Counted from the first letter of the stretch, positions 45,315 through 54,509 are shown. The stretch: 64,000 nt of DNA from Streptomyces sp. NBC_01296 (GCF_035984415.1 NZ_CP130720.1:8618001-8682000); one strand, 5' to 3'. Program-made: numbers and translations. Notes: generated by a model from the sequence alone, not told the origin.

Positions 45315-46535
45315 CTCAAGCGGTCAGCGCATCACCGCTGTTCAGGAGCCCAGCGTAGACCTCCGCGGGAGTGCGGTAGCCGTGGGTCTTGCGTGGACGG
45401 TGGTTGAGTTCGTGGGCGATGGCGTCCAGGTCGGCCTGGCTGAACGTGCGGAGGTCAGCTCCCTTGGGTAGGTACTGCCGTAGCAGTCGGTTGGTGTTCT
45501 CATTGGTGCCGCGCTGCCACGGGCTGCGCGGCTTGCAGAGGTAGATCGGCATCCGGGTCTCGGCGGTGATGGCCTGGTGCTCGGCTATCTCCCGGCCGCG
45601 GTCCCAAGTGAGCGTTCGACGCAGTTGGGGCGGGATGCTGAGGAGGCTCCTGGTGAGATGCGGGGTGACCTGCTCGGCCTTGATGCCGTCCGGCAGCGCG
45701 ACGATGGTCGTGTAGCGGCTGGTGTGTTCGACCAGCGTGGCGACTGCCGAGGGCCGGCTGCCCATCACGAGGTCGCCCTCCCAATGGCCGGGGACCTTGC
45801 GGTCCTCGACCTCGGCGGGGCGGTCGGTGATGGACACCATGCCGCGGATGATCCCCCGGCCCGTGGGACGGCGGGCGAGCTTCGGACGGCGCATCGGCCT
45901 GCCTGACCTCAGCCGCTGGGTGAGGCTGCGGTCGATCGCCTGGCGCCGGCGAGGGTCGTAGAGCGAGAGATAGATCGCTTCGTGCGAGATCTGCATGGAG
46001 GCGTCACCAGGAAACTGCCGTCGCAGCCATCCTGCGATCTGCTCGGGTGACCAGCACAGAGCCAGCTTGGCCTCCACCAGGACGCGCAGAGCGGGCCGCT
46101 GGGCGAGCTTGGCCTGCTTGGGCCGACACCCGCGTCCGTAGGCAGCTGCATCGGCGGTGGCGGCTCGGTAACGGTCTCGGCCGCCGTTGCGGGCGATCTC
46201 GCGGGAGACGGTCGAAGGGGACCGGCCCAGCCGCTTGGCCAGCTGCCGGGCCGATTCTCCCGCCGCGATGCCGCGAGAGATCTCCTCCCTTTCGCGGCCA
46301 CTCAAATGCCGCTCTGACCGCGCTTGCGGGACGAGGCGGACGCCGCCGCTCTGGTACAGGAAGCGACGAGCGTGCTGCATCGGTGCCCCGAGCGCCCGCG
46401 CGATCAGGCTGAACGACTGCCCCTCGCGCCAGCGTCTCCATATCTCGTCCTGCTGAGCCGGCGAAAACCCGTAGTCACGCACCTGTGCCTCCACGATCAC
46501 ATGATCATCCGTGGGTGGTGCGTTGATCACTTGAG
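45315..46535 (-). mobile_element. Complete IS30-family insertion sequence
   Basis: 22-bp terminal repeats at 45315-45336 and 46514-46535 pair at 18 positions (CTCAAGCGGTCAGCGCAT versus CTCAAGTGATCAACGCAC). The transposase gene fills the element (45316-46530). It sits inside the serine recombinase relic. Confidence 0.88.
45316..46530 (-). CDS. IS30-family transposase
   Basis: 404 residues. It has an HTH (SFSLIARALGAPMQHARRFL), a second HTH (SARQLAKRLGRSPSTVSREI), and DDE landmarks: HWEGDLVMGS (Asp), LTWDRGREIAEH (Asp) and SPWQRGTNENTNRLLRQYLP (Glu). Length and all three acidic residues are normal, so it is potentially active. The start codon region lies in the right-hand terminal repeat. Confidence 0.92.
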   Translation of the reverse strand: MINAPPTDDHVIVEAQVRDYGFSPAQQDEIWRRWREGQSFSLIARALGAPMQHARRFLYQSGGVRLVPQARSERHLSGREREEISRGIAAGESARQLAKRLGRSPSTVSREIARNGGRDRYRAATADAAAYGRGCRPKQAKLAQRPALRVLVEAKLALCWSPEQIAGWLRRQFPGDASMQISHEAIYLSLYDPRRRQAIDRSLTQRLRSGRPMRRPKLARRPTGRGIIRGMVSITDRPAEVEDRKVPGHWEGDLVMGSRPSAVATLVEHTSRYTTIVALPDGIKAEQVTPHLTRSLLSIPPQLRRTLTWDRGREIAEHQAITAETRMPIYLCKPRSPWQRGTNENTNRLLRQYLPKGADLRTFSQADLDAIAHELNHRPRKTHGYRTPAEVYAGLLNSGDALTA

Positions 46536-46579
46536 GGTGCCTTGTTTTCCGACACTCGGAGGTCGCCCCCTGGCAGGGG

Positions 46580-47170
46580 TCACGAGCGGGATGCTGGTCC
46601 GTTCGCTCCGTATCGCAGGCCGTCGAGGAGCAGGTCGAGGAGGCGGCCAGCCCGTTCGCGTTGGTCGGGAGCGCTGGTGACCAGCGCGACGCCGGCCAGG
46701 CTGAAGCCGACGTCGAAGGGGTCGATGTCCCGGCGCAGGAGGTTGGCGTCGGCGCCGGCGCTCAGCAGGGTGTCGATCGCGGTGGCGAGTTTGTCGAGGG
46801 TCTGGGCGAAGGGGTCGGCGCCGGAGGCGACCGCGGCCCGCAGTGCGTCCGCCATGCCCTGCTTGGCCGCCAGGTAGTCGATGAAGTCGTCCATCCACAG
46901 GCGGAGCGCCTCGTCCGGCGCATGGTCGGCCAGCCGTTGCGCTGCGCTGTCGCAGACGCGGGCGAGCTCGTTGCGGTAGGCCGCCTCGACGAGCGCCTCG
47001 CGGGTAGGGAAGTGGCGGTAGAGCGTGGCCGAGCCGACGCCCGCGGCCTTGGCGATCGTGTCGATCGCGACGTCCGGGCCTTTCTCGGAGAAGGCGCGTA
47101 CGGCCGCCTCCAGGATGCGTTCCCGATTGCGGCGGGCATCGGCGCGCAACACGCTCGGCTTGGTGGTCAA
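46580..47170 (-). CDS. TetR family transcriptional regulator
   Basis: 196 residues from the TTG at 47170 (AAGGGA 6 bp upstream). HTH: ERILEAAVRAFSEKGPDVAI and AKAAGVGSATLYRHFPTREAL. The C-terminal helical ligand domain is of ordinary length. Divergent from the SDR gene; two palindromes in the gap are likely its operators. Confidence 0.9.
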   Translation of the reverse strand: MTTKPSVLRADARRNRERILEAAVRAFSEKGPDVAIDTIAKAAGVGSATLYRHFPTREALVEAAYRNELARVCDSAAQRLADHAPDEALRLWMDDFIDYLAAKQGMADALRAAVASGADPFAQTLDKLATAIDTLLSAGADANLLRRDIDPFDVGFSLAGVALVTSAPDQRERAGRLLDLLLDGLRYGANGPASRS

Positions 47171-47209
47171 GGCTGTTCCCTTCGTCGTGACCAGTCTAGC
47201 TGGACAACC

Positions 47210-47253
47210 GGGGAGTTCCCCGCTTACGGTGATGGAGAACCGGGGAACTCCCC
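47210..47253. promoter_or_regulatory. Paired TetR operators
   Basis: GGGGAGTTCCCC (47210-47221) and GGGGAACTCCCC (47242-47253), 32 bp centre to centre (three helical turns). Each is preceded by ACC and followed by a CTTACGG tract, so the whole unit ACCGGGGA..TCCCC.CTTACGG is directly repeated. Confidence 0.85.
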
Positions 47254-47300
47254 ACTTACGGCGTTGGCCGTGATGCTCCACGTGCAAGGAATTGGCGATC

Positions 47301-48254
47301 ATGACAGTTCAGCAGCCCATCGGCTCCGGCTTCGGGGCCCGCAGCACCGCGGCCGAGGTCCTGGCCGGCCTCGACCTCACCGGAAGGCTCGCCGTCGTCA
47401 CCGGCGGCAGCTCCGGGCTGGGGTTGGAGACCAGCCGCGCCCTGCGCGGGGCTGGCGCGAGCGTCGTCGTCGCCGTCCGCCGTCCGGAGGCGGCCGCGGA
47501 AGCCTTCGACGCCGCGGACGGGGTCGAGGTGCGCCGCCTGGACCTGGGCGACCAGGCCAGCGTGCACACCTTCGCGGACGAATTCCTGGCCACGGGCCGC
47601 GGCATCGACATCCTCATCAACAACGCGGGCGTGATGGCCCTGCCCGAGACCCGCCTCGGTCCCGGCTGGGAGGGGCAGTTCGCCACCAACCACCTGGGCC
47701 ACTACACGCTCACGAACCGGCTGTGGCCCGCACTCGCAGCCGACGGCGGCGCGCGCGTGGTCGCGCTCAGCTCGGTGGGGCACCGCTACTCGCCGATCCG
47801 CTGGGACGACGTCATGTTCGACCACGGATACGACAAGGCCGTCGCCTACGGGCAGTCCAAGACCGCGAACGCGCTGTTCGCGGTCCACCTCGATGCGCTG
47901 GGCCGCGAGCAGCAGGTGCGCGCTTTCGCCGTCGCCCCCGGCGCCGTCATGACCCCGCTCCAGCGGCACATGACCCGCGAGGAGATGATCGCGTTCGGCT
48001 GGATCGACGAGCAGGGCAACATCGCCCCCGGCTTCAAGACCCCCGAACAGGGCGCCGCCACCCAGGTCTGGGCGGCCACCTCCCCGCAGCTGGCCGACGA
48101 GGGCGGTGTCTACCTGAACGACTGCGACGTCGCCCAGCTCTCCCAGGACGACGCGCCCGGAGTGCGGCCCTACGCGGTTGACCCGGACCAGGCGGCCCGC
48201 CTGTGGACCCTGTCCGCCCAGCTGACCGACACCAACGCGTTCGCGACCCGGTGA
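47301..48254 (+). CDS. Short-chain dehydrogenase/reductase (SDR) family oxidoreductase
   Basis: 317 residues from the ATG at 47301 (AAGGAA upstream). Cofactor motif VVTGGSSGLGLE, NNAG at ILINNAGVM, catalytic Ser in VALSSVGH, and YGQSKTANALF gives YxxxK. It resembles WW-domain-oxidoreductase/retinol-dehydrogenase-like SDRs. It is presumably repressed by the divergent TetR protein and co-transcribed with the next gene. Confidence 0.92.
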   Translation: MTVQQPIGSGFGARSTAAEVLAGLDLTGRLAVVTGGSSGLGLETSRALRGAGASVVVAVRRPEAAAEAFDAADGVEVRRLDLGDQASVHTFADEFLATGRGIDILINNAGVMALPETRLGPGWEGQFATNHLGHYTLTNRLWPALAADGGARVVALSSVGHRYSPIRWDDVMFDHGYDKAVAYGQSKTANALFAVHLDALGREQQVRAFAVAPGAVMTPLQRHMTREEMIAFGWIDEQGNIAPGFKTPEQGAATQVWAATSPQLADEGGVYLNDCDVAQLSQDDAPGVRPYAVDPDQAARLWTLSAQLTDTNAFATR

Positions 48255-48318
48255 CACGACGGCAACGCGGACTCCCCCTCAAGGCATCTGAAATCTCAGC
48301 AAGGAAGGCCACGCAATC

Positions 48319-48738
48319 ATGACGAACACCGACCTGACCGCCGTCGCGAACGAAGCGCAGGCATGGTTCGACGGATACGTCGAGACGTTCATCGCACTGG
48401 CGGCACAGGGCAGCACCGACCCCGCGCCGCTGCTGGACTACTTCTCCGTGCCGATCAGCATGACCACCGGGGCGGCCCACGCCGTGCTCACCTCCGCGGA
48501 GGCGCTCTCCCAGGGCCTTGGACACGAGCTGCGCGGACTGCGGGACGCCGACTACGGGGGCAGCAAGGCCCTGGACCCGGTGGTGCGCGCGCTCAACGAG
48601 CGGGCCGCCGAGATCGAGGTGACCTGGGCGCGCCAGGACCGCGAGGGGCGGGAGTTCCAGCGTGTCCGTGTGCTCTACCTCGTCGCCCGGACCGACGCGG
48701 GCTGGCGGACCGTCGCGTCCGTGATCCTGGCCGGCTGA
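48319..48738 (+). CDS. NTF2-like small protein (DUF6841-type)
   Basis: 139 residues with AAGGAAGG upstream of the ATG. A helical start (AQAWFDGYVETFIALAAQG) followed by strands (IEVTWARQDREG, RVRVLYLVARTDAGW) fits the cone-shaped NTF2/SnoaL fold used by small enzymes and binding proteins. It lies 64 bp after the SDR gene and is probably in the same TetR-controlled operon. Confidence 0.75.
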   Translation: MTNTDLTAVANEAQAWFDGYVETFIALAAQGSTDPAPLLDYFSVPISMTTGAAHAVLTSAEALSQGLGHELRGLRDADYGGSKALDPVVRALNERAAEIEVTWARQDREGREFQRVRVLYLVARTDAGWRTVASVILAG

Positions 48739-48866
48739 CCAGGCCGCGGCTCGCGGACGGCCAGGTGCCCGCCCCCTGAGGAGATCCGCTCCGCCCTGGC
48801 CGTCCGCGCGGCGCGAAGACAACGGCCGTCCCGCGTGACGGCAGACCTGCATTCGAGGGAGCCCCG

Positions 48867-48953
48867 ATGAGTGAAGCGGACCTGAACCGCGTCTCGCGGC
48901 GCAGCCATGCGGCGAAGGCGCAGTTCTACCGTTGGTTTCAGAGGGCGGTATGA
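48867..48953 (+). pseudogene. 28-codon N-terminal remnant next to IS5 relic
   Basis: The ATG at 48867 (CGAGGGA upstream) reads MSEADLNRVSRRSHAAKAQ then FYRWFQRAV-stop. It looks like the start of a longer gene cut where IS5-type sequence begins. Confidence 0.4.
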
Positions 48954-49042
48954 GAGCGTGTAGGCGTTTTATCGTCACCTGAACGTGTGGCGGCACGGCA
49001 TCCCGGTCCTTCGGCGGTCATGGGCATGGTGGGCTGAACACC

Positions 49043-49276
49043 GTGAGCGAGCGCACGCCCTACAAGACCGATCTGAGCGACGAGCAGTGGGCGCTGGTCG
49101 AGCCGGTGATCGTCGCGTGGAAGGCCGTCCATCCCTCGGTCAGCGGCCATCAGGGCCGGTACGCGATGCGGGAGATCGTCAACGCGCTGCTCTACCAGGG
49201 GCGAACGGGTTGCCAGTGGGAGCTGCATCCCGCACGACGCCAGGGTCCCGAAGGCGGCCCCGCCGATGGCCGATGA
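49043..49276 (+). pseudogene. IS5-family (DUF4096) transposase N-terminal relic
   Basis: Reads LSDEQWALVEPVIVAWKAVH, GHQGRYAMREIVNALLYQGR and TGCQWELHP, the standard N-terminal DNA-binding domain of IS5-group transposases. It then loses the frame and ends. No catalytic domain remains. Confidence 0.85.
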
Positions 49277-49303
49277 CGGATGCTTGTCGCTCGATGTGAT
49301 GGG

Positions 49304-50032
49304 TCACCGAGACATCTCACCATCACTGTCGGGCTCTCCCACGCGGCCGTGGTCCTGACGGCGAAGCAGGCCGGAGAGACGGACCCGTGGCCGGGAGCGC
49401 CGCTGGGGCGGCAGCGGTGGTGGGACAGGGGCCAGGTGATGCTGGAGCCGGGTGTGGCGGAATTGGTAGAACGCTCCGTTTCGGCGTAGTACGCCACGTC
49501 GGTGGGCGTCCTCCAGGAAGGCGCTCACGGCCCATGGCAGTCGTCCGGTCAGCGGCAGCCAGCCGCGTGCAAGGATCACCCAGCGGCCCCAGGCGGTCAG
49601 CGCGAGCGCGGCCACGAGCGCGCTCCCGAGTCCGATCAGAATCCCGGATCGCAGCCCCAGGGCGGGTGTCCACACCACGGGGATGCCCCATATCTGCCGG
49701 GGCAGCAGACCGGCCATAATCCAGCTCCCGAGCAGGATGAGAAGCCCGAACACCACTCCGAGTACCAGCGCCTGGCGGAGTACCGTCGTGCGGTTGGTGT
49801 TCAGCAGACCGGTGGGACTGGTGGCCTCCTGCGTGTCGATGGGCTCCTCGAACCAGGCCGTGGAGCCGAGGACGAGCGCGGCCCCGACTCCGACCACCAG
49901 ACGTCGGAGGCGTTTTGGACCTTGAGTCGGTCTGCTGCCGAGCCCGTGTCCGGTGCTGGGATGCAGCTGGAGGGGCAGGCCTTTTGGTGTGTCCTGTTCC
50001 GGGTGAGTGCTTGCTGGAGTTCGTCGGGTCAT
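49304..50032 (-). pseudogene. C-terminal fragment of a membrane NACHT NTPase
   Basis: 242 codons. Two or three spans (LVVGVGAALVLGSTAW, ALVLGVVFGLLILLGSWIMA, LIGLGSALVAALALTAW) are followed by GRLPWAVSAFLEDAHRRGVL and NGAFYQFRHTRLQHHL. That tail is the hallmark C-terminus of Streptomyces transmembrane NACHT proteins. The NACHT ATPase itself is missing, and IS5 relic sequence lies beyond the end. Confidence 0.65.
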
Positions 50033-50118
50033 GGTGGAGCAGCCGGGGATGCCGGAGGTGGTGGCTTTCTCGCTGGTGGTTTTGGGGCTTTGGGCTTCTC
50101 GACGGTGGCGTGGAGGTG

Positions 50119-50808
50119 TCAGGCCAGGACGTTGACGGCGCGGGCGATGACGAGGCCGAGGATGAGCAGTGAGACCAGGGCCTGGATCCCCATGGCGATC
50201 TTTGCCCAGGCTGCCAGCGGCATGACGTCGGTGGGGCTGAACGCGGTGGCGTTGGTGAGCGCGAGGTAGAGGTAGTCGATGTAGTGCGGCCGCCAGTGCG
50301 CGGCATTCAGCTCGGGGCTGAGCTGCTGGGGGAAGGCGAGCTGGGGGATGAGGGGCATGCGGTGCGCGCGGGCGGCGGAACCGCCGCTGTCGAGCTCGAA
50401 GTACAGCAGCGAGAACGCGAGAATGGTGCCGGCCCAGACCGCTCCGCCGGCCTGTAGCAGGCTCGCGGCGGAACTGGTTTCCTTCCCGCCGTGAATGAGG
50501 TCGTCGACCAGCCGGATCGTCGACCACACGGCACTGCACGCCAGAACACCGACCAGCGCGATCGAGGCAGCGCGCAGAGCGGTCGAGCGGCGGTCGATCC
50601 GGCCGGGGTCACCCGCGATCAGCGCCAATAGAAGCAGTCCCTCGATCACGGGAAGCACCCAGCGTGGCGCCAGACGCAGGTCATCGGGCAGCAGCAAGGT
50701 CAGCATGATCGCCGCCACGACGGCAGCCGCCATGGGCCAGCGGGCCTCACCGGCCACCCCGTGATCGCGCCGCACCGCGAAAGGACCACGAGCGCCGTCT
50801 CCACTCAC
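50119..50808 (-). CDS. Integral membrane protein of unknown function
   Basis: 229 residues from the GTG at 50808 (CAGGAG 8 bp upstream). About five spans (AAAVVAAIMLTLLL, VLPVIEGLLLLALIAG, ASIALVGVLACSAVW, AVWAGTILAFSLLYFEL, and IQALVSLLILGLVIARAV at the end). The stretch YIDYLYLALTNATAFSPTDV before the last span looks like a re-entrant or pore-like loop shared with DUF1345-type proteins. An earlier in-frame start at 50949 would add a low-complexity leader. Confidence 0.75.
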   Translation of the reverse strand: MSGDGARGPFAVRRDHGVAGEARWPMAAAVVAAIMLTLLLPDDLRLAPRWVLPVIEGLLLLALIAGDPGRIDRRSTALRAASIALVGVLACSAVWSTIRLVDDLIHGGKETSSAASLLQAGGAVWAGTILAFSLLYFELDSGGSAARAHRMPLIPQLAFPQQLSPELNAAHWRPHYIDYLYLALTNATAFSPTDVMPLAAWAKIAMGIQALVSLLILGLVIARAVNVLA

Positions 50809-51300
50809 CTGGGGTACTCCTGACGGGTAGAGCGGTATGGCACGCGCAACGGATCCGCCCGCCTTCTTCCCCGAAGGGACAGAAGCCGGACGGGCGGATG
50901 ACGGACCAGTGGCGGACAAGAACGTCGGAGGTTTCGAGCGGCGAGCCACGACATGGGTAGATGGTTGCGCTGATCCCGTATCGGGAGGTGACGCCGCGCC
51001 CTGAATCGGACCAAGTCTTCGCGGCTTTCCGGGGACCGTGCCCGCCTACCGGCACGCCGCTGCGCGTAGCCCAGCGCCCGCAATTCGGCTGTCGGCGCTC
51101 TCGCGGGCCCATGGTTGCGAGAAGCCGCCTTCGCAGTTACGACGGCCCGCCACGACGCCGGGGCCGGGACCGGCCGCTCTCATCCGGCCCCAGCTCCTCA
51201 TCCTCGGCGGACGTGTCTGAAACATCGTGTAAGTCCGTGATGTGACAGCCTGGCCCGGGGCTCGGCCTCGGGCCTGTGGGCCAGGCGGATCGGACGAGTC
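50809..51300. other. 492-bp stretch without a supported gene
   Basis: Only overlapping unconvincing frames. It should contain the promoter of the membrane protein on its left and the left end of the IS256 relic on its right. Confidence 0.4.
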
Positions 51301-51615
51301 ATGGCAGACAAAGAAGAAGCGGCTGTGTCCGTGGCCGGCGACGAGATGGTCGACGAGGCCGTCGAGCGACTGCTCGAGAAGGCTGACGCCTCAGGAGCGG
51401 CCCTGCTCGGCGAGGGCGGGCTGCTGACGGAGATCACCAAAGCCGTACTCGAGCGGGCTCTGAAAGCCGAGATGAGCGAGCACCTCGGCTACGAGCGTGG
51501 AGATCCTGCAGGTCACGGGTCGGGGAACTCCCGAAACGGGACCTCGCCCAAGACGGTCCTGACCGATGCTGGCGCAGTTACGTTGGCGGTGCCGCGGGAC
51601 CGCAACGGCGAAATG
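51301..51615 (+). pseudogene. IS256-family transposase N-terminal relic
   Basis: The ATG at 51301 opens about 105 residues (LLTEITKAVLERALKAEMSE, HLGYERGDPAG, GSGNSRNGTSPKTV, LAVPRDRNGE), then homology ends and unrelated sequence continues to 51795. It breaks at almost the same protein position as the IS256 fragment at 35483-35830, though the two differ in sequence. Confidence 0.85.
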
Positions 51616-51880
51616 GATGGCACACAGTTGGGTGGGACGCCGCGGGTGGGGCTTTCGGCCGGCCAGTTGGGTGGGGTGGGTGAGCCGGCCCGGGCAGGCC
51701 TGTCCCGCTGGTCTCTCGGCGGCGGTGAGGTCTTCGAGGGCCTGGCGCTGCTTGCGGCGGCACGGAGGGCCTCCGGCGGTCGGTGCGGGGCGTAAGCCGC
51801 AAGTCGTGCACACCGTTAGCTACAACGCAGTTACCCAGCGTGAATGCATGCAGGGTCGTCGAGCAGGGAGGGTCGCACCA

Positions 51881-52078
51881 GTGCACGCCTCAAAAGGGGA
51901 CCGCCTCGTAGTGCACGGCCGAGTCGTGGGCGAGCATGATCGAGTTGTCGAGATCGTCGAAGTCCTCGGCCCGGATGGATCACCGCCCTACAAGGTGAGG
52001 GCCGCAAATGGTCTCGAAAGCATCATGTCGCCCGGGCCGGACAGTCAGGTTCAGCACCTCAAGAGCGACCAGACCTGA
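51881..52078 (+). CDS. DUF1918 domain small protein
   Basis: 65 residues from the GTG at 51881 (GGGAGGG upstream). HASKGDRLVVHGRVVGEHDR and VEVLGPDGSPPYKVRA are the DUF1918 SH3-like barrel. Function unknown; common in actinobacteria and often stress-related by position. Confidence 0.88.
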   Translation: MHASKGDRLVVHGRVVGEHDRVVEIVEVLGPDGSPPYKVRAANGLESIMSPGPDSQVQHLKSDQT

Positions 52079-52144
52079 CAGAACCCCACTTCAACTCCCA
52101 AGGGCTCGCCGACCGGCAGCCTCTGCCGGCAGGTCGGCGCCGCC

Positions 52145-52187
52145 CATACGAAGCGCCCCGGCGTATCACGTCGGGGCGCTTCGTATG
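52145..52187 (+). terminator. Long perfect hairpin after DUF1918 gene
   Basis: 15-bp stem CATACGAAGCGCCCC with its exact complement and a 13-base loop, 66 bp past the stop. Probably a terminator. The remaining 52188-52477 stretch has no supported gene. Confidence 0.7.
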
Positions 52188-52477
52188 GAGCAGTGGCGGT
52201 CTCGGGTGGCTCCGGCGGCCTTGATGTTGCCGAGGGCCCTCTGACAACTTTCGTGTCGTCCGATACCGCGTGGGCGGGACGATGGCACGCCGGTACGGGT
52301 CGACGGGGAAGACCGGGGGCAGGTGCTGGAAGCACCCGGCGTGGTCGGTTCGGACTGCGGGCTGCCGTGGGCCGACATGCCGCGCTTGGCGTAATGAGGC
52401 ACTCAAGCGGGCTTCCAGGGCCACGTTGTGCGAAGGCGTGACCGGGGTGGTGACAGGAAGGATCGGCGAAGCGGGCT

Positions 52478-53707
52478 ATGGGTGAGGAGATCGCGGAGGA
52501 CCGGTCGGAGGGTTTCGGTGAGCGGCTGCTTGGCCTGCTGCTGGATCGGGCGCGGCTGCTGCCGCCGCAGCTGATCGCGCCGTTGATCGCGGAGGAGGTG
52601 GGCAGGGTCGGGGGTCGTGATGTCTCCATCCTGCTCCAGGACTATGCGCAGGAGCTGCTGGTGCCGCTGCCGGGCAGGAAACTGCACGTCGGCCAGCCCG
52701 AATCGGTGATCGACTCCCACGCCGGCCGGGCCTTTCTGCGCGGGCAGGTCGTCGAGGTGCCGCAGGCCCGCGGGGGCGTCCGGATGTATCTGCCGCTGCT
52801 GGACGGCGGCGACACGGTGGGCGTGATGGCCCTCACCCTGGACGACGTCGGCGGCGACGACCGGCGGCTGCTGAGCCGGCTCTCATGCCTGGTGGCCGAC
52901 CTGCTGGTCACCAAGAACGCCTACACCGACCAGTTCTTCCAGGCCCGGCGCCGGGAGCCGATGAGCGTGTCCGCGGAGATCCAGTGGACCCTGCTGCCGC
53001 CGCTGTCGATGGCCGTGCCGCAGGTCGAGGTGGCCGGCATCCTGGAGCCCGCCTACCGCGTCGCCGGCGACAGCTTCGACTACGCGCTCAACGACAACAT
53101 CCTGCACGCCGCCGTGATCGACGCGATGGGCCACGGCGTGGAAGCCGCCACCCTGGCGACCGTGGCCATCGGCGCCTATCGCCACGCCCGCCGCGTGTTC
53201 ATCAGCCTGGCCGAGAAGTACGCGTTCATGGACGATGCCATCTCCCGGCAGTTCGGCCCCGACCGCTTCGTCACAGCGCAGCTGATGCACATCAACGTCG
53301 CCACCGGTGCGATGGAGCTGGTCAACGCGGGCCACCCCGCGCCGCTGCTGATCCGCGACGGGCGGGTCGTTCAACAGCTGGAGAGCGCGACGACGCTGCC
53401 CGTCGGATTCGGCGGTGAGGAGCCCCGGATCAGAGAGCACTCACTCCAGCAAGGCGACCGCGTGCTGTGCTACACCGACGGCATCATCGAGGAGCACGTC
53501 GCCGGCGGGGACCTGTTCGGCGAGGAACGCCTCATCCGCTGCGTCGACAGCCTGGGGGAGGAACCCTCTCAAGGGCTGCGGGCGGATCTGCGCCGGCTTT
53601 CCCACATGCTGAAGAGCGAACGGGGCGGGCATACCAGCGACGACGCCACCCTTTTCATGATCGAGTGGCGCGGGGGCGCCGCCGACCACCTCGCGGTCCT
53701 TGGCTGA
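52478..53707 (+). CDS. SpoIIE-type PP2C serine phosphatase with N-terminal GAF-like domain
   Basis: 409 residues. A sensor region (about 20-155) is followed by the linker AEIQWTLLPPLS and the PP2C/SpoIIE domain with VAGDSFDYAL, VIDAMGHGVEAA, ELVNAGHPAPLLI, VLCYTDGIIEE and TSDDATLFMIEW. Metal-binding Asp residues are present. Such phosphatases reset anti-anti-sigma factors. No anti-sigma partner is adjacent. Compare the fossil of a relative at 41511-42150. Confidence 0.92.
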   Translation: MGEEIAEDRSEGFGERLLGLLLDRARLLPPQLIAPLIAEEVGRVGGRDVSILLQDYAQELLVPLPGRKLHVGQPESVIDSHAGRAFLRGQVVEVPQARGGVRMYLPLLDGGDTVGVMALTLDDVGGDDRRLLSRLSCLVADLLVTKNAYTDQFFQARRREPMSVSAEIQWTLLPPLSMAVPQVEVAGILEPAYRVAGDSFDYALNDNILHAAVIDAMGHGVEAATLATVAIGAYRHARRVFISLAEKYAFMDDAISRQFGPDRFVTAQLMHINVATGAMELVNAGHPAPLLIRDGRVVQQLESATTLPVGFGGEEPRIREHSLQQGDRVLCYTDGIIEEHVAGGDLFGEERLIRCVDSLGEEPSQGLRADLRRLSHMLKSERGGHTSDDATLFMIEWRGGAADHLAVLG

Positions 53708-53903
53708 GCGCCCGCGATGGACCGGCACCCCGGAGGCGGAGTCCGTTGCACGGATCTCCTCCTGGGCGCGTCTGCCGGGGCCGTCCTCGTTCGCTGCCAG
53801 TGTCCGGCGGACGGACGCGGCCGCGTGCGGCGGCCGGTGATGGGCGGGGTGCGGGAGCGGGGCAGGGTCGCAGACGGGATTCGACTGGCCTGTCGGCAGG
53901 GAT

Positions 53904-54509
53904 GTGGGAGAGGGCGGGGTGCTGGTGGATTGGGACTGGTGGACGGTGGACTTCGGGGACGCGCACGCGGGCGCGGCGGGTGTGCTGGTCGGCGGCCGAG
54001 AACCGGGCCCGGTGTACTTCGATGTCGGGAGCGGTCCGGACGTGCTATCGACCACGCACTGGTCGGCCTACGACGGCCGCGCCCGCCGCCCGCGCGCCGA
54101 GGCCCTCCGGGCGGTGTGCGCATGCGGATGGCGCAGCGCGGCTCAGTACGCCGTGGACTGGGACACGATCGGCGACCGACCTCTGTACGAAGCGGACGTC
54201 GACCTCGCGGGACCGCTCGCGGATCGGACCGCGCACCTGACGGTTGTCCGCGATGCTGCCGTGCCGCTGCCCGAACGGCTGGCTGCCCTCCTGGTCGAGA
54301 TGGCCGAGCAGCTGACCACCACGGCCGCGGACGCGCCGTTGGCCGCGCTGCGCGCCGCGGGGGTGCTGGAGCGGATCGCCGCCCGGGTGAGCCGGGAGAC
54401 TGCCGGCGCGCTGCGCGGCGACGGAATTTCTGTCGATGCGGTGGCCACCGCACTCGGGACTACCCGCTCCAAGGCCCTGGTCCTGCTCCTGACCGCGCAG
54501 GACGGGTAA
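53904..54509 (+). CDS. Conserved hypothetical protein
   Basis: 201 residues from a GTG at 53904; a GTG at 53919 is equally good. Begins VDWDWWTVDFGDAHAGAAGV, then RAVCACGWRSAAQY, and ends with a helical region and an HTH-like VDAVATALGTTRSKAL. Composition and codon use are normal. I recognise it only as a type found in Streptomyces; its role is unknown. Confidence 0.65.
   Translation: MGEGGVLVDWDWWTVDFGDAHAGAAGVLVGGREPGPVYFDVGSGPDVLSTTHWSAYDGRARRPRAEALRAVCACGWRSAAQYAVDWDTIGDRPLYEADVDLAGPLADRTAHLTVVRDAAVPLPERLAALLVEMAEQLTTTAADAPLAALRAAGVLERIAARVSRETAGALRGDGISVDAVATALGTTRSKALVLLLTAQDG

Noticed and set aside
32399..46535. An integrative element bounded by tRNA attachment repeats
   Set aside because: No second copy of the tRNA 3' end and no integrase gene were found in the window, so boundaries cannot be claimed.
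49445..49496. A tRNA-Leu/Ser-like start (GTGTGGCGGAATTGGTAGAACGC) on the plus strand
   Set aside because: No matching T arm or acceptor strand follows, and the same bases encode the AFYQFRHTR motif of the NACHT tail on the minus strand.
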